Assembly: GCA_964016985.1 (NCBI GenBank) | Contig: OZ024830.1 | Span: forward strand, 15,900,419-15,964,418 | Origin: Anodontia alba | Taxonomy: Eukaryota; Mollusca; Bivalvia; Lucinida; Lucinidae | Direction: 5' to 3' | DNA: 64,000 bases | Part shown: piece by piece, positions 1-10,886 of the stretch | Layout of the letters: each line of letters begins with the position of its first letter | How positions within the stretch are numbered: position 1 is the stretch's first letter | The notes under the pieces: generated by a model | Told to the model about the DNA's origin: nothing | Database searches by the model: none | What the model saw: only the letters and a program-made list of their open reading frames with translations | Program-made: the position numbers and the translations under genes

Positions 1-68
1 CGGTAGCAAGAACATTGAACCACTGCCTGCCATCGACTTATTCAATCAGAGCAACTTTCTTGGCTATT
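1..68 (+). CDS. possible partial exon, unknown gene
   Basis: Frame 2 is open from the left edge and reads GSKNIEPLPAIDLFNQSNFL, with non-repetitive, protein-like composition. A donor GTAAGG follows base 68. The frame otherwise runs to a TAG at 116-118. It is phase-compatible with 8429-8545. I do not recognise the protein. It could be the end of an upstream gene or chance. Confidence 0.3.
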
Positions 69-284
69 GTAAGGTCAGACTGACTGTATCTGGGGCAGTC
101 TCTCTTTCAAATATTTAGTCTGAGTTTTTATTGTAGTTTTTTTTTTTTTTTTTTGAGTTTTCTGACTGTTAGTTTGTGTTTATTGTTTTATCCTCTATTT
201 TCTCTCTGCTTCTTGTTGTGGTGTCAGTTTGTGGTGTCTACTTTTCTTGTCTCCCTTGCTTTTCTCTATTTTGTGTGTGCAGCC

Positions 285-466
285 GACTGCCTTTGCAAAA
301 AGTGTAGATCCAGATCAGCTGGCTTCTGAAGAAGCCAACTGATCTGGATCTGCACTGTTTGCCATAAAATATGTGAATTTCTCAACAATCTGGATAAAGT
401 AATCTGATTGGCTGAAAATTAGAAGTGAGCGTGGCATCTTCATTTATTCAGCATGACAAGGGTTAA
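285..466. mobile_element. F1 MITE, left end truncated
   Basis: F1 has TTAA plus CCCTTGTCCTGCTGAA ends and a GCAAACAGTGTAGATCC hairpin. Here the hairpin and right end are present. Confidence 0.75.
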
Positions 467-683
467 GGGACTGGATACATTTTATAGATTTTCAGTCATA
501 TTTTACGAGGGGAGACAACTTTTGTGACATCCTGATTGTTTTGCTTCACACAAAGCCCTTTCTGAAAAGGGAGGGATTTAATCTAAAAGGGATGCACATT
601 CCTTTTATAGCAGATACCTTTTCAGAAGGGAGGCAAAAACCCATTGTGACAGCATTATTTCTCCTGAAAGTTTATCCATTCCC
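455..683. repeat. F10 interspersed repeat
   Basis: GGACTGGATACATTTTATAG, GGAGACAACTTTTGTGAC, CTTTCTGAAAAGGGAGGG. Confidence 0.6.
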
Positions 684-684
684 A

Positions 685-854
685 GTAACCCTTGTTCTGC
701 TGAATAAATTATGATGCCACGCCGATTTCTAATTTTCAGCCAATCAAATTACTTGATCCAGATTGTTGATATAAATTCACATACTTATTGGCGAACAGTG
801 CAAATTTGCCCTGTTTGCAAAAGCAGGACAGGGTTCAGCAGGACTAGGGTTAAA
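685..854. mobile_element. F1 MITE, hairpin collapsed
   Basis: Both termini recognisable. The central palindrome is deleted to a stub (GAACAGTGCAAATTTG). Confidence 0.7.
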
Positions 855-925
855 ACTTAGATAACTTCCTTTTGACAATGTTTTCCAAAATCAAAATGAT
901 TTAGAGTGAAAGAGACTGCATTTAC

Positions 926-1139
926 TGTAATAACCCTAAGTATTGGGACACCTTATCTACTTACCATACTTGTTCTAAAATTTGAAATAATCCATTCTTC
1001 TACCTCTTGATGTGTCTAAAATATTGCTGTATATAGGGCAAACAGTGTAGACCCTGATCAGATGCGGCATTCTTCAGATCTTATCTGGGTCTTCACTGTT
1101 TGCAAAGGCCTATCTGTCCTAATACTAAGGATTATTACG
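926..1139. mobile_element. F3 MITE
   Basis: F3 ends resemble TTTACCGTATGTATTCGGACA; inner word TTACCATACTTGTTCTAAAA; hairpin GCAAACAGTGTAGACCCTGA. Confidence 0.8.
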
Positions 1140-1337
1140 GCATGTTTAATTTGCATAATTTATGGATGAAATTCTTGCCCCCACAAAAGGGGAAAAATAA
1201 CTTCGAGAAAGTGTTACAAACTACATTGCTGTATATGAAGTGTCTCAAAGAAACCGAGATCCTGATTTCATTATTTTATATGTTTCGTGTTTCCAGGGAT
1301 AACCTGTACATTTTAATTGTTTTCACTGTAGCTGATA

Positions 1338-1569
1338 TTAACCCTTAAAGCGCCAGTCACAACTATTGTCGTCTGCTTTGTCATCTGCTTGTGATTTTAA
1401 AAGTCATTTTTTCAAACAGTGTGGACCCAGATCAGACTGCTCCTTTAGGAGCAGTCTGATCAGGGTCCACACTGTTTGCCTGTATGCAAAAATAGGTTTG
1501 AAAAGTCTGCAGGAATATTCAGCAGACGACATTTTCAGATGCAGTTTTTTCTTGGCGCTTTAAGGGTTA
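1338..1569. mobile_element. F2 MITE, full-length
   Basis: F2 ends are TTAA plus CCCTTAAAGCGCCA; hairpin GACCCAGATCAGACTGCTCC with its inverse. Right TTAA mutated to TTAT. Confidence 0.88.
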
Positions 1570-1873
1570 TGTGCAGTGTGGCAGCCAAAAAAAGTCCTCT
1601 TACTTCATCATAGTGCAGTTTATATTTTTATTTTGCTTGGGATCATGGAGCCAATTCTGATATCTGGGAAAATCTAGTCCAGCATAAGCTGGTGCTAGGG
1701 AGCGTATGGGGTCGCAAACTTCATTGCTGTGCATATGAAGAGTCCCAAGGAAACTGAGACTCTGATTTGCATTATTTTATATATTTGGTGTTTCCAAGGG
1801 CAACCTTTATAGAATATATTACTATTATTTTAGAATATATTACATGTACCATTATTTTTTTAATATTTTTTAG

Positions 1874-2087
1874 TACCGTATTTACCGTATGTATTAGGAC
1901 AGACAGGCCTGAGCAAACAGTGTAAACCCAGATGAGATTCCACAGAATGTGGCATCTCATCATGGTCTACACTGTTTGTCACTCATCCAGCAATTTTTAG
2001 ACACATTGTTGGGTAGTAAATTGTACTTGTTCAGAGTTTAGAGCAAGTATGGTAAGGAGTTGAGTTGTCTGAATAGTTACAGTAAAA
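1874..2087. mobile_element. F3 MITE, inverted to the previous one
   Basis: TTTACCGTATGTATTAGGAC at left, GAATAGTTACAGTAAA at right. Confidence 0.85.
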
Positions 2088-2100
2088 ATGGTATTGTTTA

Positions 2101-2147
2101 GTATATGTATTTATGTATGTATATATGTATGTATGTATGTATGTATG
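2101..2147. repeat. (ATGT)n microsatellite
   Basis: ATGTATGTATGT units. Confidence 0.9.
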
Positions 2148-2297
2148 ACTTTAACCCTTTTAACCCAGTTCTTAAATGATCTCATTTGTCTTTGAATTTG
2201 GACGAGTCCATTTCTTGAAAAGAGGCACTCGACAAAATCAAAAATGAAATACCAACCAATGTAGATCTTGATGAGACACAGGTTACCAGATGACTTG

Positions 2298-2528
2298 TTA
2301 AGGAGGAGTATTCTGGGATAATTATTCTTATTTAAAAAAAAAAAAAAAAAATGTTGTGGGTACTCATTAGATGTGTCTCAGGTAGGCACTTCTAATGAGT
2401 AATCACAACAAGTTTTTATGGAGAACTGGAAAAAACATGTTTTGGGTACTCATTAGAAGCACCTGGTTGAGGTTGAGGTTGAACTGGGAAAAATTATCCT
2501 AGAATTATTATCAAATATTCCTCCTTAA
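2298..2528. mobile_element. F6b MITE: F6 hairpin in TTAA-GGAGGA ends
   Basis: TTAAGGAGGAGTATTCTGGG at left and AATATTCCTCCTTAA at right; centre GTTGTGGGTACTCATTAGA and inverse. Confidence 0.85.
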
Positions 2529-2738
2529 CCCTTGTCCTGCTGAACCCGGATATACCCTGCCTTTGCAAACAGTGTAGATCCAGATCATTTGGCTTCTGAA
2601 GAAGCCAACTGATCTGGATCTGCACTGTTTGCCATTAAGTATGTGAATTTATAGCAACAATCTGGATCAAGTGATCTGATTGGCTGAAAATAAGAAATGG
2701 GTGTGGCATCTTAATTTATTCAGCAGGACAAGGGTTAA
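2525..2738. mobile_element. F1 MITE, full-length
   Basis: TTAA on both sides, about 206 bp between, complete hairpin around GGCTTCTGAAGAAGCC. Abuts the F6b element at 2298-2528, sharing its TTAA. Confidence 0.9.
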
Positions 2739-2885
2739 TTTCTCTGGGTATCTGAATATTTAGTATATCCCTAGTGGTTTGGTCAGCAGGGTAGAAAGGG
2801 TTAATATAAAATATTTTTTGTTTCATTTTGTTCCTTTGCTTGTTTATATGATGAAATATCTTGTAATATTAAATTGTTCTTTCAG

Positions 2886-2963
2886 GAGAAAGTCCAGATC
2901 GGCTCTAAAGAAGCTTAAAAAGCTCTTCAATACAGTTAGATTTGTCACAAAGCTCAAACCTTG
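2886..2963 (+). CDS. possible 78-nt exon encoding a basic helix
   Basis: Acceptor TTCTTTCAG and a strong donor GTGAGC bracket a stretch open in one frame only, reading RKSRSALKKLKKLFNTVRFV then TKLKPW. The length is a multiple of three with phase 2 at both ends. The Lys-rich amphipathic sequence is not a known part of the repeats here. It does not join in phase to 1-68 or directly to 8429-8545. No family was recognised. Confidence 0.35.
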
Positions 2964-3044
2964 GTGAGCTTCCAATACACTGCCAGTAGCATGTGCCTGT
3001 AGACATTTGCTCCCGACAGTTGCTTCACTTGCTACACTTGCTTC

Positions 3045-3223
3045 TTAACCCTGCTCTTGCTGAACATGACATGCCCCTTCTGAAGAAGCCAACTGATCTG
3101 GATCTGCACTGTTTGTCATTAAATATGTGAATTTCTATCAAAAACCCGGATCCAGTAATCTAATTGGCTGGAAATTAGAAGTGGGCAGGGCATCTTAATT
3201 TATTCAACAAGGGCAAGGGTTAA
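3045..3223. mobile_element. F1 MITE missing one hairpin arm
   Basis: TTAA borders present; the left arm of the hairpin is deleted. Confidence 0.8.
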
Positions 3224-3677
3224 TGAACAAAAAATTAAAAACATGTACCTGTACATGTATATATTTGGTTCTCATGCACATATGAAAATTAGTGTAGATG
3301 GTTAGACTTCATAGATACTTTAGCAGATCTAAAACTATTTTTTATACCCGAAGGGTATATAGTTTTGGCTTTTCATTAAAATAAAACTACATGTATAAGA
3401 TAAGATACTGATTCCATGTGATACCAAAAAGACTCTCATAACAAATGTAGGTGGATGTAACTCCAGTGATTTTGTCTTATATGTTGAAGACTATTTGATG
3501 TATGTTTGTGAGGGTGCAGTCCTGCTGTATATGTGACCCACTGGTCACTGTCTAGGTCATCATGAATTAGGGTAGTGATGACTTTTTGTCTGTCCTTCAT
3601 GTGTTCTTCCATCTTTGAACACTTTCAAAAGAGATCTCCTCCAAGAGAACTTGACCAACATATAAAGATAGGACAGG

Positions 3678-3838
3678 GTATATGGTAAATGTTTTTCTTA
3701 TTTCTGCACAAAAACTATGTTGTGGTACTCATTAGAAGTGCCTCAGTGTTTTCTTGTAGAAATAAGAAAAATATCCATACTTTTTGGCCGAAAAAAAAAA
3801 TCTTATCTGAAGCTGTAACAAATTATTAAACTATTAGA
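3678..3838. mobile_element. F6 MITE, one hairpin arm lost
   Basis: GTTGTGGTACTCATTAGAAG plus right end CTTATCTGAAGCTGTA. Confidence 0.75.
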
Positions 3839-3865
3839 ACTGGGATTTGAAACCTTAAAGAGATA

Positions 3866-4035
3866 CAGTCAAACCTATGTTAAGCAAGCATGAAAGGGAA
3901 AGCCAAAAATTGGTTGCTTAAGACAGATGCTTGCTTAATACAGGTAAATTTATACTTAGTTTCCTTTCATGGGACCTAAAAGCTGGTTTTTAAATGCAGG
4001 TGGTTGCTTAGTACAGGTGGCCTTTGAGACATGTT
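3866..4035. mobile_element. Related TA-target repeat, decayed
   Basis: TACAGTCAAACCTATGTTAA start, repeated GGTTGCTTAGTACAGGTGG words; right end unclear. Confidence 0.5.
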
Positions 4036-4430
4036 TAAAATATTGAGGCTCCTGTACATAGCAGTCCACCCACTGAGTCTTGGCCAAATTTTGCTTTGGG
4101 AGACAAACCCTATAACAAAACAACTGTGTTATGGAGAACCAAATATATTAGGAACAGAATTATGATAAAAGTGTTATGTTTACAGGCATATATAATTGGT
4201 AGTATCTGGCATGCTCAGAAATGCTAAGGGAGGCTATTCCTGTGTATGTTTATCAGGGTTATTAACCTTGTCTTGCTCTACTAGACAGAGAATGTGTTTT
4301 GAAGTTCAAGTGGGTTTAGTGCATGAAATAAAATACAAAAACATCTAATATTTTGGCTGCATGTGTTATAAGATTTTGTTGATAGCAATCAAAGCTCCAG
4401 AAAAGGCCTAACTAAAAAAGCGGGTATCAG

Positions 4431-4672
4431 GGCCCAGTTGTTCAAAGCTAACAATGTTGTTAGTTAACGATTCATTGAAATTTACATCAAGTGATACACA
4501 AATATGCTGAAATTTTTTGCTGAAAAAATGTGAGTAGCTTTTGCAGTGCAAAAGCTACTCACATTTTCTCAGCAAAAAATATCCGAATATTGTACATTGA
4601 ATCCACTAAAACAGTTAATGAAATGATCCTTAACGAGCTTGTTAAGCTAACGGCGCTTTGAACAGTTGGGCC
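4431..4672. mobile_element. F7 MITE, CAG target, GGCCCAGTTG ends
   Basis: TIR GGCCCAGTTGTTCAAAG; CAG at 4428-4430 and 4673-4675; long perfect hairpin of GTGAGTAGCTTTTGCAGTGC. TIR and 3-bp target suggest a Harbinger-like family. Confidence 0.88.
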
Positions 4673-4838
4673 CAGGTAAATACTTTTCTTATTCTTCCAT
4701 GAAAACATCGGTTGTAGGTACTCATTAGAAGGGCTTCACTGGTACTCATTAGAAGTGCTTCACTGGTACTCATTAGAAGTGCTTCACTGGTACTCATTAG
4801 AAGTGTCTCTGTGAGACACTTCTAATGAGTACCCACGA

Positions 4839-5048
4839 TATTCACCCTATGTATTCAAACACCTCAACTCCTTACCATACTTGCTCTAAAATTTGAACAA
4901 GTACAATTTACTACCTGTTGTTGTGTCTGAAAATTGCTGGATGAGTGGCAAATAGTGTAGACCCTGATGAGATGCCAGTTTCTGCGCTGTTTCTGGGTCT
5001 GCACTGTTTGCTGTAAGCCTGTCTGTCTGAGTACATACAGTATATGCG
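4839..5048. mobile_element. F3 MITE nested in F6
   Basis: Sits in the right arm of the F6 copy 4392-5110 at the TA of GAGAAATAAGAA. Confidence 0.82.
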
Positions 5049-5127
5049 GTAAGAAAAATAATAATATTTTTTGGCTAAAAAAGCACCTTATCTGGAGCTG
5101 TGGATAAGATGGTAATTTTGGTGGTAA

Positions 5128-5311
5128 TTAACCCTTCTCTTGCCAAACACGACATGCTGTGTCTTAGCAAACAGTAAGATCCAGATCAGTTGGCTGGATC
5201 TGCAGCAAACAGTGTAGATGCAGATCAGTTGGCCTCTTCAGAAGCCAACTGATCTGGATCTACACTGTTTGCTAAGACAGGGCATGTCGTGTTCAGCAAG
5301 AGAATGGTTAA
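5128..5311. mobile_element. F1 variant with duplicated hairpin arm
   Basis: TTAA borders. CAAACAGTRNAGATCCAGAT occurs twice in the left arm. The TIR variant is CCCTTCTCTTGCC. Confidence 0.75.
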
Positions 5312-5439
5312 AAGGGAAAATAAAATGGTTAGGATTGCAATATTTCCAGTCTAAACTGATCAAGAAAGTGTTTGGAATATATATTAAAAGTTTAAATATT
5401 TTCATAGTTTCTCATTATTTTTTTTTTTTTTTTTTTTTT

Positions 5440-5925
5440 GAATTTCAAGAACTGTAAAGATGACATAGATCTTCAGTGTTACTCTAATAAAAATTATCTG
5501 CAATTATCACACACACAAGTCACCAAAAGACCAAGATTATGCCCTAGCATTATGAATTTTCACAATAAAAGTACATGCAGTATGTCTGTTGATGTTATGA
5601 GTTTACAAATTCAGTCAGTAATAAACAAAAAAAACTGTCAGTCACAATTTGACAGTTGTTTGCTGTATTTTGTTTAATTTGTATTTGGTTTAATTTAATT
5701 AGATAAATAATTGATTTAATAAGAGTTCATAAAACTAATTCATGAGTGAGAGTAAGAGATTCAGATTTTCTATTCTCAGGTTTATACCAGTAAATAATCA
5801 AAGTAAAAGAGCAAGTACATGTTGGATGATGTTGCAGTCTGATTCAAACAGTCAAAGCATCATTCATTTATTTAGGCATTATGGTTAATGTCCTAAAATT
5901 TCATACACCAAAGTGTCTGACAAAA
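5440..5925. other. Unassigned DNA, nothing recognised
   Basis: Begins after a poly-T run. No repeat family match seen and no splice-bounded coding stretch. Confidence 0.4.
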
Positions 5926-5929
5926 TGAC

Positions 5930-6010
5930 ATATGCAAACAGTGCAGACCCAGATCAGACTGCTCCTGAAGGAGCAGTCTGATCAGGGTCTACACTGTTTG
6001 CCATTCCACA
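5930..6010. repeat. Hairpin core without F1/F2/F3/F5 ends
   Basis: GCAAACAGTGCAGACCCAGA ... GGGTCTACACTGTTTGCC in unrelated flanks (GACAAAATGACATAT and ATTCCACAAAG). Confidence 0.8.
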
Positions 6011-6189
6011 AAGTATTTTAAAATAGAGTTATTATAAAAAGCAAAATTTAGGCAAAAAAAAGTATCAAACTTTTCAAAATTTTAGCACATTTCAGTAGCA
6101 GTATTTGAATATGAACAACATTTTAGTCAGTTCAAGAACTTTTTTTTTCATTTTGTTAACATTGATTTTTGTTTCATTCTTGACAGTTA

Positions 6190-6365
6190 TTTTTAGCTCG
6201 CCGGGACTATGTCCCTGGAGAGCTTATATTGTCACCCAGTCGTTGGCGTCGGCGTCTGTCGCCATCCATGTTAGCACAATGTTTCGGCGTCTGTCATCGT
6301 CCGCGTCAGAGTTGGCACAATGTTAAAGTTTTCAAAGGTGTGCATCCAGCGAGCTGCGTTGTCTT
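6190..6365. repeat. Repeat head, AGCTCGCCGGGACTATGTCC
   Basis: Resembles heads of the tandem-array repeats (GTCGGCGTCTGTCGCC), but no units follow. Confidence 0.5.
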
Positions 6366-6443
6366 CTGACAACTCTTGTTATAACTTTACTTTCTTTGGA
6401 TACCTACTCTTACAGATGGCATTAGAATTAGAGCTGTAATTAC

Positions 6444-6630
6444 TGTATTTACCATAAGTATTCAGTCATCTTAAGTACGTATCATACTTGTCCTAAAATT
6501 GTACAAATCCATTTTACTTCTTGTTGATGTGTCGAAAAACCTGCTAGATGACTGGCAAACAGTGATGATCCTGATCAGATGTAGAGTTTCATCTGGGTCT
6601 ACACCGTTTGCTCAGGCCTTTGTGAATAGA
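6444..6630. mobile_element. F3 MITE, slightly shortened
   Basis: TATTTACCATAAGTATTCAG start, hairpin with GCAAACAGTGATGATCCTGA. Confidence 0.75.
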
Positions 6631-7009
6631 AAACAGTTACAATACAAGGTCAAAATGGTAATTTTTTGTAAGACATGGTGGGTGCCTGTAGTAGACATTT
6701 GTTTATTTGCAAGGCAGTAGCTTTGTTCTGCTTGCTTTAATTTTTAAACCCAGCTTTTCCTACCCTCTTTATTTTTTTATCACTAACATGTGAATTGTTA
6801 ACAAGCATGAGCAAGTAACTTTATTAGCGCTTCAGGAAATACAGATGGATTTTTTGCTTCAGAAAATACAGATGAATTTTTCTCTTAGTTCTCCATAAAA
6901 ACATACATAATCACGCTTTTATGCTTAGCACTCTGGTAAAATTTTCCTTTACCTGACTCTCTAGGCTAATTCAAGAGATGACAGATTGACAATACATTTT
7001 CTATTTTTT

Positions 7010-8262
7010 CCCAGAAAAGACAAGAGACTCTACATGACTTTTGTAGACCTGGAGAAGGCATTTGACCGAGTGCCTTGGAAGGTCATCTGGTGGGCGCTGA
7101 GAAAACTTGGCGTGGAGGAGTGGAGTGGTGCAGGGGATATATGCCAATGTGCGGAGCTGTGTCCATGTTGGTGAGGGGTATAGTGAAGAGTTTGAAGTGA
7201 AGGTCGGTGTTCACCAAAGGCTTGGTACTCAGCCCACTGCTCTTCATCATTGTGCTTGAAGCCTTGTCATGCGAGTTCTGCTCTGGGGTCCCCTAGAGGA
7301 CCTCTATGCCGATGACCTTCTTATCATCACTGAATCACTCAAGGAATGTGTCGGGAGGCTCTTGACTTAGAAAGAAGCAATGGAGGAGAAAGGACTGAGA
7401 GTAAATGCTGGAAAGACGAAGATCATGTGGTACGGGCCTGGACCTCCTGCAGAGTTCAGGCGAATTTACATGTGCCGTCTGTCGCACTGGAGTGGGCAGC
7501 AATACCATCCTGCAACGGCTGCAAGCACTGGGTGCACAAGAAATGCAGTGGGCTGAAGCGCTTGACAAAGGACCCTGATTACAAATGTACATGGTGCCAG
7601 GTAACTGCACGCCCCTTGGACGGCAGACCGCAGAGGGATGTCCAAGTCGGACCTGACAAGCTGGAGGTGGTAGCTTCCTTTTGCTACCTAGGAGACATGC
7701 TCTCAGCAGCCGATGGCTGTGAACTTTCGACCACAACACCTGTGAAAACCTGGAAGAAGTTCAAAGAACTGCTACCAGTTCTCTCTTCCGGCCTCCTCTC
7801 TTTCAAGACACGTGGCCATGTGTACAGCTCTTGTGTGTGCAGGGCAATGCTCCATGCCAGTGAGACTTGGCCATTGACAAAACCAAACCTCCAACATCTG
7901 CAGCGGATGACAGGGCAATGATCAGACAGATCTGCAATGTCAAGTCGCAAGACATTGTCACCATCAGATCCATTGAGCTACTTGCGCAGCTTGCCATTGA
8001 GGATCTGGACATCATTCTGAAGGAGAGAAGGCTCCGTAGGTATGGACATGTGGAACGCTCCAATGTTGAAGTCAAGACAGCCTTTGACATACAGGTTGAT
8101 GGAAAGCATGGGCCTGGGAGGCCCAAGATGACATGGAAGCAGCAGACAGAGAGGGATTGCAGAGAGTAGCCAGCTACCTGGAAGGGAGCCCACTGATGTG
8201 GATGTTGCCCCTGTAGCTGCATGTTAATCAAAAAGAGATGTTGATGATGATGATGATGAAAA
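7010..8262 (+). mobile_element. 5'-truncated non-LTR retrotransposon, RTE-like
   Basis: Truncated at the 5' end, starting in the reverse transcriptase. It ends in an (ATG)n tail at about 8238-8262, the kind of short-repeat 3' tail RTE-type LINEs carry. No endonuclease domain remains. The clade assignment is inferred from motif style and tail. Confidence 0.75.
7014..8170 (+). pseudogene. LINE reverse transcriptase remnant with PHD-type zinc finger
   Basis: Frameshifted coding remnant. In order: RT block FVDLEKAFDRVPWKVIWWAL (7034-), YADDLLIITESL catalytic block (about 7305-7345), thumb region, then a Cys/His cluster CNGCKHWVHKKCSGLK (about 7510-7560) with flanking Cys pairs that resembles a PHD finger, then FCYLGDMLSAADGCEL and the C-terminal block RRLRRYGHVERSNVEVKT ... 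GPGRPKMTW. The second Asp of YADD is intact, but several frame changes separate the blocks, so it is dead. Confidence 0.85.
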
Positions 8263-8428
8263 CGTGTTGACATTTTATGCAAATGTAGGAGACAATTTGC
8301 ATGAAATGTTGAATCCTGTTCTCTAGGACAAAATAAGAAATGTATTGTCAAGTTGTCATTTGCTGAATTAGCATAGTGAGTCAAGTAAAGGTTAAGCAAG
8401 CTACTATTTTCCAAAATTGCATTTTCAG

Positions 8429-8545
8429 ATGACATGGCATGTAATGATGACCTGTCTCTTCAGGATCTACAATGTTTACGATTATCTTTTCTTGGTTTAT
8501 GTCCAACATCCCGGTTTGCAGCATTGGATGTGTCCAAATTCAAAG
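8429..8545 (+). CDS. possible 117-nt exon, unknown gene
   Basis: Acceptor ATTTTCAG and donor GTAAAA enclose one open frame starting DMACNDDLSLQDLQCLRLSF and continuing LGLCPTSRFAALDVSKFK. Incoming phase is 1 and outgoing phase 1. It lies between the LINE 3' end and a SINE1 fragment and matches neither. The composition looks coding. It could belong to a gene upstream of slingshot or to an alternative transcript. Confidence 0.35.
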
Positions 8546-8631
8546 GTAAAATGTTCCACTTTAGAAACTAAAGGATAAAAGAGTTGATGCCATTGGATTC
8601 ATCTATTTAAAAATCCCATTGCCTATTTTTC

Positions 8632-8885
8632 ATACCTCGGATTTGATGTCCCCCACCAGGTCCAGCAGCATTCTTTGGTGGAGATTGATCGTGAAATATT
8701 TTCTACTTCATTCTCTCCCCTCTGCTAATTCAAGAAGGGCAGTTCTCAGTTTCCGGTGAAAAATATGCACAAGCACTGTTAACTGCTCAGAGGACTAAAA
8801 CTGCCCAGGGAAAGTTTTGTTAGGTAACTGACTGGCTCGACATGACCTTAATAGTGTTGACTAGGCTGTTAAACACTAACCTAAC
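8632..8885 (+). mobile_element. SINE1 copy, tRNA head degraded
   Basis: Body matches SINE1 (CATTCTTTGGTGGAGATTGA, GCACTTAGAGGACTA-like and ACATGACCTTA segments). Lacks recognisable A and B boxes. Confidence 0.65.
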
Positions 8886-9019
8886 CAAGTCATACCTCTC
8901 GATGGGCATACAATCCTGACAAATATCTTACTATTCTATGAAAACTTGTTGTTGATATGCATTAGAATATCTCTTCAGCTAGGCAATTCTTGTAGTAAGT
9001 TCCACAAAATCATTTCTTT

Positions 9020-10100
9020 TTTCGTATATCCCCTATACACATGTATGCAAAGGGTATATAGTTTTCGTTTTTCTGTTCATTTGTTTATAAGTAAGTTTGT
9101 TTGTTCATCTTTCTGTCACGTTTGTAGAATTAGGGGCAGGGTTTTACATCAAAGTTTATAAGATCAAATAATATCAAAACCCTTTGATGGATTTCATTTA
9201 AATTTGGCATGATGGTGGATATTGTTCTAAGGTTTTATTACCGCCATCCCAGATGGGTGGCATGACCTTAAGATCAAGGTCACAGACATAGAATTTTCAT
9301 CATACATTAAGATATTTTATTTTTTTTTTTTTTTACTTCCGATCTCAGCAACTACAATTGCTAGAACCTTCAAACTCCACATAATGTTTCTTCTTGGCAT
9401 GCTGACTGAGCATACATCATGACCTTGATCTATATTTTACACTCCATTGACTTTGTCAGATTATACCTTAATGCATGCATTCTCAGAAACTATAGTTGCT
9501 AGAACCTTCACACTTTACATAATGTTTCTTCTTGACATGCTGACTCAGCATACATGATGACCAGTGACCTTGACCTATATTTTATGCTCTATTGCTCTCT
9601 GTCAGATTATACCACCACCCTTGTGATCTCAGCAACTGTAGTGCATAGAACCTTCAAACTTAGCATTATGTTCCTTTTTGACATGCCAACAACATACACC
9701 TTCACTCTGATCTTGATCTATATTTCATTGACTTTTTCAGAACTTAGGAACTATAGTTACTAGAACCTTCACACTTTACATAATGTTTCTTTATATGCTG
9801 ACCAGTGACCTTGACCTATATTTTACACTCCATTGACTTTGTCAGATTATAACATAACCCTTGTGATCTTAGCAACTATAGTGCCTAGAACCTTCAAACT
9901 TCACATAATGTTCCTTTTTGACATGCAGTAGTATAGGCTGGCACTGTGGGTACACCATATACTACTCTCAACATACAACTTGACCAGTGACCTTTACCTT
10001 TATTTCTTGCTCCATTGACTGTCAGTTTATACCATAATTCGTGCAATCTCAGGAACTGTTGTTGCTAGATCCTTAAAACTTTACTTTTTCTTATCATATC
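9020..10100. repeat. Tandem array, about 160-bp units
   Basis: Head GGGTATATAGTTTTCG; about five units with GCTAGAACCTTCACACTTTA and CAGTGACCTTGACCTATATT. Confidence 0.8.
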
Positions 10101-10509
10101 ATGATGAAAACTTTTAATGATACTGCTTGGTACACGCATCTGTATTAGGTACCTGTGTGATTATAATGTTATAGTCTTAACATAGGTAAATAGTAAATAC
10201 AATTTTTTGTCAATATTCAGTTACATTGATTTACAATACGCGCTTACAATGAGGTCCTTTGAGAGCAAGGAAATCAGAGCAAGGAAATCACACACATCTA
10301 TGTTTAAGAACAATATAAGGATGCTTGCAGCAACCACATGGCACTTAACACCAACTGCAGCTAAAGTTGTCAAATATTAGATTTAATTGTAAATTATCAA
10401 AATTCAGTGGAATTCATAGGAAAAGTCAATGTAACAGACATAGCCATTTTCAGTAGATGGGATGGCACTGACTAGCCAGGGGTATATGTGCCCCATTGAG
10501 CACTTTGTC

Positions 10510-10565
10510 TATTTTTTTTTTTTTTTTTTTTTTTTTTCAAGAAAAAATATCAATACCATTTGTTT

Positions 10566-10596
<31 letters not shown>

Positions 10597-10645
10597 GATA
10601 GAAAGAAAAAAAAAAACAAAAAAAAAAAAAAAAAAAAAAAAACAT
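10510..10645. repeat. Paired poly-T / poly-A tracts
   Basis: Two T runs followed by a long A run, able to fold into a hairpin. Confidence 0.85.
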
Positions 10646-10886
10646 CTAACTGAAATCTATGTTTTTCGGCAGTTTACTTCAGAATTGCTAATCTGTTTTC
10701 TGTCCAAGCAACCGGTTTGACTTGTTGCGCTTACAGTCTGAACTAGCAAACATTTGTAATGTAATATGCAAAATAATCATTATCAAACCTCAGAAAAAAA
10801 ATATTGCTTCATGCATGGGAACAAACATAATACTTTTGTATGATAAATGAATTTCTTGAAACACTTTGGAAATGGAACATAACCAG

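Larger units (their letters stand above)
4392..5110. mobile_element. F6 MITE carrying two nested MITEs
   Basis: Left end GCTCCAGAAAAGGCC and right end CCTTATCTGGAGCTG are F6. F7 (4431-4672) and F3 (4839-5048) lie inside. A 24-bp unit GGTACTCATTAGAAGTGCTTCACT is repeated about four times at 4712-4806. Confidence 0.82.

Noticed and set aside
1338..1569. ORFs of about 60-105 codons reading through F2, F1 and F3 hairpins, such as 1366-1563 and 63473-63790
   Set aside because: The same frames recur in every MITE copy because of the repeat sequence; no conservation beyond the DNA repeat.
7803..8435. Long minus-strand ORFs over the LINE (7335-7739 and 7803-8435)
   Set aside because: They are antisense shadows of the plus-strand reverse transcriptase remnant, with no recognisable domain.
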